Part shown: one piece after another, positions 61,698 to 64,000 of the stretch
How positions within the stretch are numbered: position 1 is the stretch's first letter
How the letters are laid out: every line of letters starts with the position of its first letter
DNA from: CAZGEA01 sp964524515
Lineage (GTDB): Bacteria > Patescibacteriota > Microgenomatia > UBA8517
DNA length: 64,000 nucleotides
NCBI GenBank assembly: GCA_964524515.1
Contig: CAZGEA010000001.1
Coordinates: 310,001 to 374,000 of the forward strand
Reading direction: 5' to 3'
The notes under the pieces: generated by a model
The model's database searches: none
What the model was told of the DNA's origin: nothing
Seen by the model: only the letters and a program-made list of their open reading frames with translations
Translations under genes and position numbers: made by a program

Positions 61698-62105
61698 TTA
61701 CATAGGATATTCCAATCCACGCTTAACTATATTTAATTCATGCTTCCCATAACCGAACGTATCTTTTACAAATTTTAACAATACTTCAATTTTATCCTCA
61801 AAATCATTACATGAATACAAATCCATAGTAAAGAAAGCTTTTTTTGCAAACGTATGAATTGCAATATGTGACTCAGCAATTAACACAAATCCAGTAATTC
61901 CACCTGGGTCTTTCCCTGACGCAGTCTCGTCTGCATTTATCACAATTGGAGCACTTAATTTATGCATTCCAATAATTCCAGGTAAATCATTCAAAAATTT
62001 AAATACCAATTTCATATCATTTAATCTTTCTGGGTCTGACTCATAAGCATCAAGCATTAAATGAAGACCAAATGTGGTTTTGTTATTTTCTATAGGAAAA
62101 TCCAT
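61698..62105 (-). CDS. speD: SpeD/SpeH-like pyruvoyl-dependent decarboxylase
   Basis: 135 residues, the size of class 1B AdoMet decarboxylases. FVLIAESHIAIHTF carries the self-cleavage pair Glu78-Ser79 (Ser becomes the pyruvoyl group) and His84; DLYSCNDF gives Cys99, the proton donor. All three processing and catalytic residues are kept. AdoMetDC feeds spermidine synthesis, but no speE or arginine/ornithine decarboxylase is nearby. SpeD relatives in other bacteria have changed to ornithine or arginine decarboxylases, so the substrate is open. TATAAT (minus strand, 62128-62123) lies 17 bases before the ATG. Confidence 0.9.
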   Translation of the reverse strand: MDFPIENNKTTFGLHLMLDAYESDPERLNDMKLVFKFLNDLPGIIGMHKLSAPIVINADETASGKDPGGITGFVLIAESHIAIHTFAKKAFFTMDLYSCNDFEDKIEVLLKFVKDTFGYGKHELNIVKRGLEYPM

Positions 62106-62140
62106 AAAGTATTTTATTAAATATTATAATCTATTACAAC

Positions 62141-62187
62141 CAAAAAGAGAGAAGTACTCTCAAATATTTGGGCAGTATCTTCTCTCT
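62141..62187 (-). terminator. Intrinsic terminator of the pilin gene
   Basis: On the minus strand, AGAGAGAAG-(A)-TACT pairs with AGTACTTCTCTCT, a 13-pair stem with one bulged base around a 15-base loop, followed by a run of five T. It starts 8 bases after the pilin stop and separates the pilus operon from speD. This is the clearest terminator in the window. Confidence 0.88.
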
Positions 62188-62195
62188 AGTTGTTT

Positions 62196-62678
62196 TTAGC
62201 GCTGAACCGTTATCGCTCCCGCTAATTCTCCAGTTGCACTTGCAACGAGTCTACCATTTGCATCTCTATAGATGAAATACATAGTATTTGCATCATCTCC
62301 AGTTGATGGATCTTTTGGAATTGCAGCAATATATGTAGGAACTACTAATTCCTGTTGTCCAACTGCAGCTTCAATCTCTCCAGCACCTGCTAAATCAAAA
62401 CATGGTGTCGTATCTCCTATACAAGTAGAAGTTGATGGAAAACTGTTAACAAGTGGATCAGTATCAGTATCTGGCAAATTACCATTATGCTCTGCAGCAA
62501 ACTGATAAATTGCATTTGTTATTCCCAATAAATCCGCTCTTCTTTGTGAATCGCGAGCTTGGGCAAATTGTCTACCAGGGTTTACGGCGACCAAAACAAT
62601 GGCTGCCAAAATTCCAATAATTCCGATAACAACCAAAAGTTCGATTAATGTAAAACCTTGTTTATTTTTTATTTTCAT
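62196..62678 (-). CDS. Type IV major pilin-like protein
   Basis: 160 residues from ATG 62678. The leader MKIKNKQG is cut by prepilin peptidase before FTLIELLVVIGIIGILAAI, with Glu5 of the mature protein present. The helix continues to FAQARDSQRRADLLGITNAI, a form common in CPR pilins and pseudopilins. The globular part has two Cys (about 92-102, CIGDTTPCF), which probably form a disulphide. GTG 62696 would give a longer leader and is less likely. A strong terminator follows and an inverted repeat precedes the gene, consistent with high, regulated expression. Confidence 0.94.
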   Translation of the reverse strand: MKIKNKQGFTLIELLVVIGIIGILAAIVLVAVNPGRQFAQARDSQRRADLLGITNAIYQFAAEHNGNLPDTDTDPLVNSFPSTSTCIGDTTPCFDLAGAGEIEAAVGQQELVVPTYIAAIPKDPSTGDDANTMYFIYRDANGRLVASATGELAGAITVQR

Positions 62679-62707
62679 ATTTTTTTCGCTATTCACCCCC
62701 TTTTTTA

Positions 62708-62726
62708 AGTATTAACAATTAATACT
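62708..62726. promoter_or_regulatory. Inverted repeat upstream of the pilin gene (possible operator)
   Basis: Perfect 8-base arms AGTATTAA (62708-62715) and TTAATACT (62719-62726) with a 3-base centre. A third half-site, AGTATTTA, lies at 62733-62740. On the minus strand TTGACT (62752-62747) and TAGTAT (62727-62722, 19-base spacer) form a possible pilin promoter whose -10 overlaps the repeat. The symmetry and position suit a dimeric repressor; no matching regulator is identified. Confidence 0.5.
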
Positions 62727-62752
62727 AACATAGTATTTATATATAAAGTCAA

Positions 62753-62995
62753 TCATTTAATATTTATATCAATATAACTCCTCTCAAACGCATTTTTAAA
62801 CGCTTGATCAAGATGCTTTCTGTCAACAGATGTAGTGGACACTGGTGGAATCTCATTGGAATTTTGAGTTAAATCATTAACTGTATTAATGGATTTCAAA
62901 AACACATTTAAAGTAAATCCAATCATAGCTGCCGAAATAAAAATCAGCACTACCAAGACCACGTAATAAGTATTAATTTTTTGAAAATTTTTCAT
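62753..62995 (-). CDS. Small single-pass membrane protein in the pilus operon
   Basis: 80 residues: a short cytoplasmic N-terminus, one helix (about 11-34, VVLVVLIFISAAMIGFTLNV) and an external tail with TTSVDRKHLDQAFKNAFER. It overlaps the PilO-like gene by 23 bases and precedes the pilin. In classical pilus operons PilP follows PilO, but this protein has no lipobox or PilP pattern. It may be a lineage-specific assembly component; function unknown. Confidence 0.72.
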   Translation of the reverse strand: MKNFQKINTYYVVLVVLIFISAAMIGFTLNVFLKSINTVNDLTQNSNEIPPVSTTSVDRKHLDQAFKNAFERSYIDINIK

Positions 62996-63512
62996 TTACA
63001 TACAAAAAACCATTATATTGCATCAAGATTTGATTATCAGCAGTTTGTGTAACTTTCACTTGAACTGGCCTTATAAAATAAGAAAGTAACTCAATCTTTT
63101 TAAGTGTCTCATTTATTTGTATCCAATCACCCTTCAAACTCATAGTAATAGGAAATCCTAAATATCCAGTCTTATCTTTAACTGGAACTTCATTTGCAAA
63201 GGAAAAACTATTTAAAACTTGTCCATTTTTAATCTCATCAATTTGATTTACAAAATCAACCACACTTGTTTCATTCGGATAAAAGGCACTAAGTTTTTCT
63301 ATTTGTGGTTTCAACATTTCAATGTCAGACCTTATTGCATCTTGGCTAACTGGAATATTTTGAGCCAAATCAATTTTAATTTTCTGTAAATCATGTGCTG
63401 CCGCTGTTAATCTATTTAAAACTACAATCAAAAACAAAACAGCAATACCATCAACCACTCCAAGTAAAATTGCTCTAAATCCAAAGTCTGATAATAATTG
63501 TTTTATTTTCAT
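62973..63512 (-). CDS. pilO: PilO-like pilus alignment protein
   Basis: 179 residues: a cytoplasmic N-terminus, one helix (about 14-36), a coiled-coil stretch (about 38-75) and an alpha/beta region with YLGFPITMSLKGDWIQINETLKKIELLSYFIRP-like order, the ferredoxin-like fold of PilO. PilO pairs with PilN to link the inner-membrane platform to the rest of the pilus machine. Its place after a PilN-like gene and before pilin supports the call. Sequence identity with characterised PilO is low, as is usual in CPR. Confidence 0.8.
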   Translation of the reverse strand: MKIKQLLSDFGFRAILLGVVDGIAVLFLIVVLNRLTAAAHDLQKIKIDLAQNIPVSQDAIRSDIEMLKPQIEKLSAFYPNETSVVDFVNQIDEIKNGQVLNSFSFANEVPVKDKTGYLGFPITMSLKGDWIQINETLKKIELLSYFIRPVQVKVTQTADNQILMQYNGFLYVNEKFSKN

Positions 63513-63533
63513 GTTAAAAAAATGTATATATTT

Positions 63534-64000
63534 TCATTTTAATTTAATTGCTCCAGAATTTGATGCACTATTTGTCAAATACAAAAAATTCATTTGAAAA
63601 TCCAAATTTGTTACTTTTTCAAAACTAGAAACTGGGATTCTAACCAAACTTATATTTGCATCATTTTCCAAATCATCTCTAAATTTTGCCAGGGAACTTC
63701 TCGATCCAGATATTCCTTCAAGCAACACTATTCCTGTTTCCATATTAATATCATATGACAAAATACTTACATCATTTGGTTTTAAATTTGTAATTTTATT
63801 AATCACATCTTGAGGATAAAAAATCGAAGATGAAATTTTAACTGTCATCTGAGATAGTTTATTGATCGTTGTAATTTGTGTCACTATGTCAGCAGATAAT
63901 GCTGATTTCTGCCTTTCTTCAAGTGATTTTTCAGCTATATATTTTTGCCCTGCAATCGTTGAAAAAACTATAATCGAACTAAAAAATGTTATCCAAACAA
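63534..64000 (-). CDS. pilN: PilN-like pilus assembly protein, partial
   Basis: The minus-strand frame is open to the window edge, beyond GTG 63884; about 154 residues are visible. They start with a helix (VWITFFSSIIVFSTIAG), then a coiled-coil (AEKSLEERQKSALSADIVTQITTINKLSQ-type pattern) and a beta-alpha-beta part (SILSYDINMETGIVLLEGIS). This is the layout of PilN, which binds PilM by its N-terminus and PilO by its periplasmic part. The start and probably pilM lie outside the window. It is 21 bases before the PilO-like gene. Confidence 0.82.
   Translation of the reverse strand, partial: VWITFFSSIIVFSTIAGQKYIAEKSLEERQKSALSADIVTQITTINKLSQMTVKISSSIFYPQDVINKITNLKPNDVSILSYDINMETGIVLLEGISGSRSSLAKFRDDLENDANISLVRIPVSSFEKVTNLDFQMNFLYLTNSASNSGAIKLK

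Noticed and set aside
61691..61709. TCCTA/TAGGA inverted repeat between the EamA and speD ends as a bidirectional terminator
   Set aside because: Only five pairs, AT-rich, with no T-run on either side; too weak to call.
62679..62702. AAGGGGGTGA upstream of pilin as its Shine-Dalgarno
   Set aside because: It lies 17 bases from ATG 62678 and overlaps GTG 62696, so spacing fits neither start.
1..64000. Alternative genetic code with TGA as glycine (Gracilibacteria/Absconditabacteria)
   Set aside because: TGA works as a stop at several gene ends, including 4-base ATGA overlaps, and no conserved family requires read-through.
1..64000. tRNA genes, CRISPR arrays, insertion sequences or phage genes
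   Set aside because: All gaps are short (120 bases or less apart from the one containing the small ORF at 46323) and none shows a cloverleaf, a spaced repeat, terminal inverted repeats or a transposase or integrase motif. A covariance-model scan would be decisive.

Overview
The window looks like a chromosomal segment of an ultra-small candidate-phylum bacterium (Patescibacteria/CPR, most likely the Microgenomates side). The grounds are: very AT-rich DNA; almost no space between genes; a type IV pilin followed by PilO/PilN-like genes of the kind seen in these genomes; many dolichol-phosphate-mannose-type and GT-C glycosyltransferases; and scarcity of Shine-Dalgarno sites. TGA is used as a normal stop (for example in ATGA overlaps), so the genetic code is the standard bacterial one and not the TGA=Gly code of Gracilibacteria/Absconditabacteria. 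The lineage call is inference. I saw no tRNA, rRNA, CRISPR array, insertion sequence or phage gene. No gene-free stretch exceeds 300 bases; the longest is about 120 bases (1623-1742).

Layout. (1) 1-51581 is dominated by surface-glycan genes: 13 GT2-type, 4 GT4-type and 15 multi-membrane GT-C-type or GT-C-like proteins, plus two MOP-family flippases, a FlaA1/CapD-like nucleotide-sugar dehydratase, a sugar epimerase, two methyltransferases and a cytoplasmic NodB-type deacetylase. From 45097 down to 8825 on the minus strand, 31 genes follow each other with no gap above 26 bases, which would permit one giant transcription unit. Housekeeping or unrelated genes inside or beside it are an NrnA-like DHH phosphoesterase, a VTT/DedA protein, trmD, a Yip1-like protein and a CAP-domain protein. 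(2) 51662-56999, plus strand, is a SipW-type secretion and fibre locus: a secreted polysaccharide deacetylase, two tandem TasA/camelysin-like proteins with SipW-type signal peptides, the dedicated SipW-type signal peptidase, and a TasA-like protein ending in 14 RTX nonapeptide repeats. (3) 57003-59861, minus strand, is a signalling operon (membrane protein, small unknown, GAF histidine kinase, CheY-like receiver). (4) 59952-61695, plus strand, holds a DUF2156-like protein and an EamA transporter. (5) 61698-64000, minus strand, has a lone SpeD-like pyruvoyl decarboxylase downstream of a type IV pilus operon (PilN-like, PilO-like, small membrane protein, major pilin with a clear terminator).

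How it fits together (inference): the DPM-like GT2 enzymes charge a polyprenyl phosphate with single sugars, GT-C enzymes use these donors outside the membrane, GT2/GT4 enzymes build lipid-linked oligosaccharides that the flippases turn over, and the products decorate surface proteins such as the pilin, the TasA-like fibres or an S-layer. No oligosaccharyltransferase or ligase and no priming glycosyltransferase could be named with confidence.

Regulatory signals worth noting are near-consensus TATAAT boxes placed 5-10 bases before start codons, implying leaderless or nearly leaderless mRNAs; two divergent gene pairs that share one palindromic -10 box; and a single gene (the second TasA-like protein) with a full-length Shine-Dalgarno, followed by two strong hairpins before sipW. 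The most novel-looking observation is that the C-terminus of the SipW-type peptidase itself carries a copy of the substrate signal motif.
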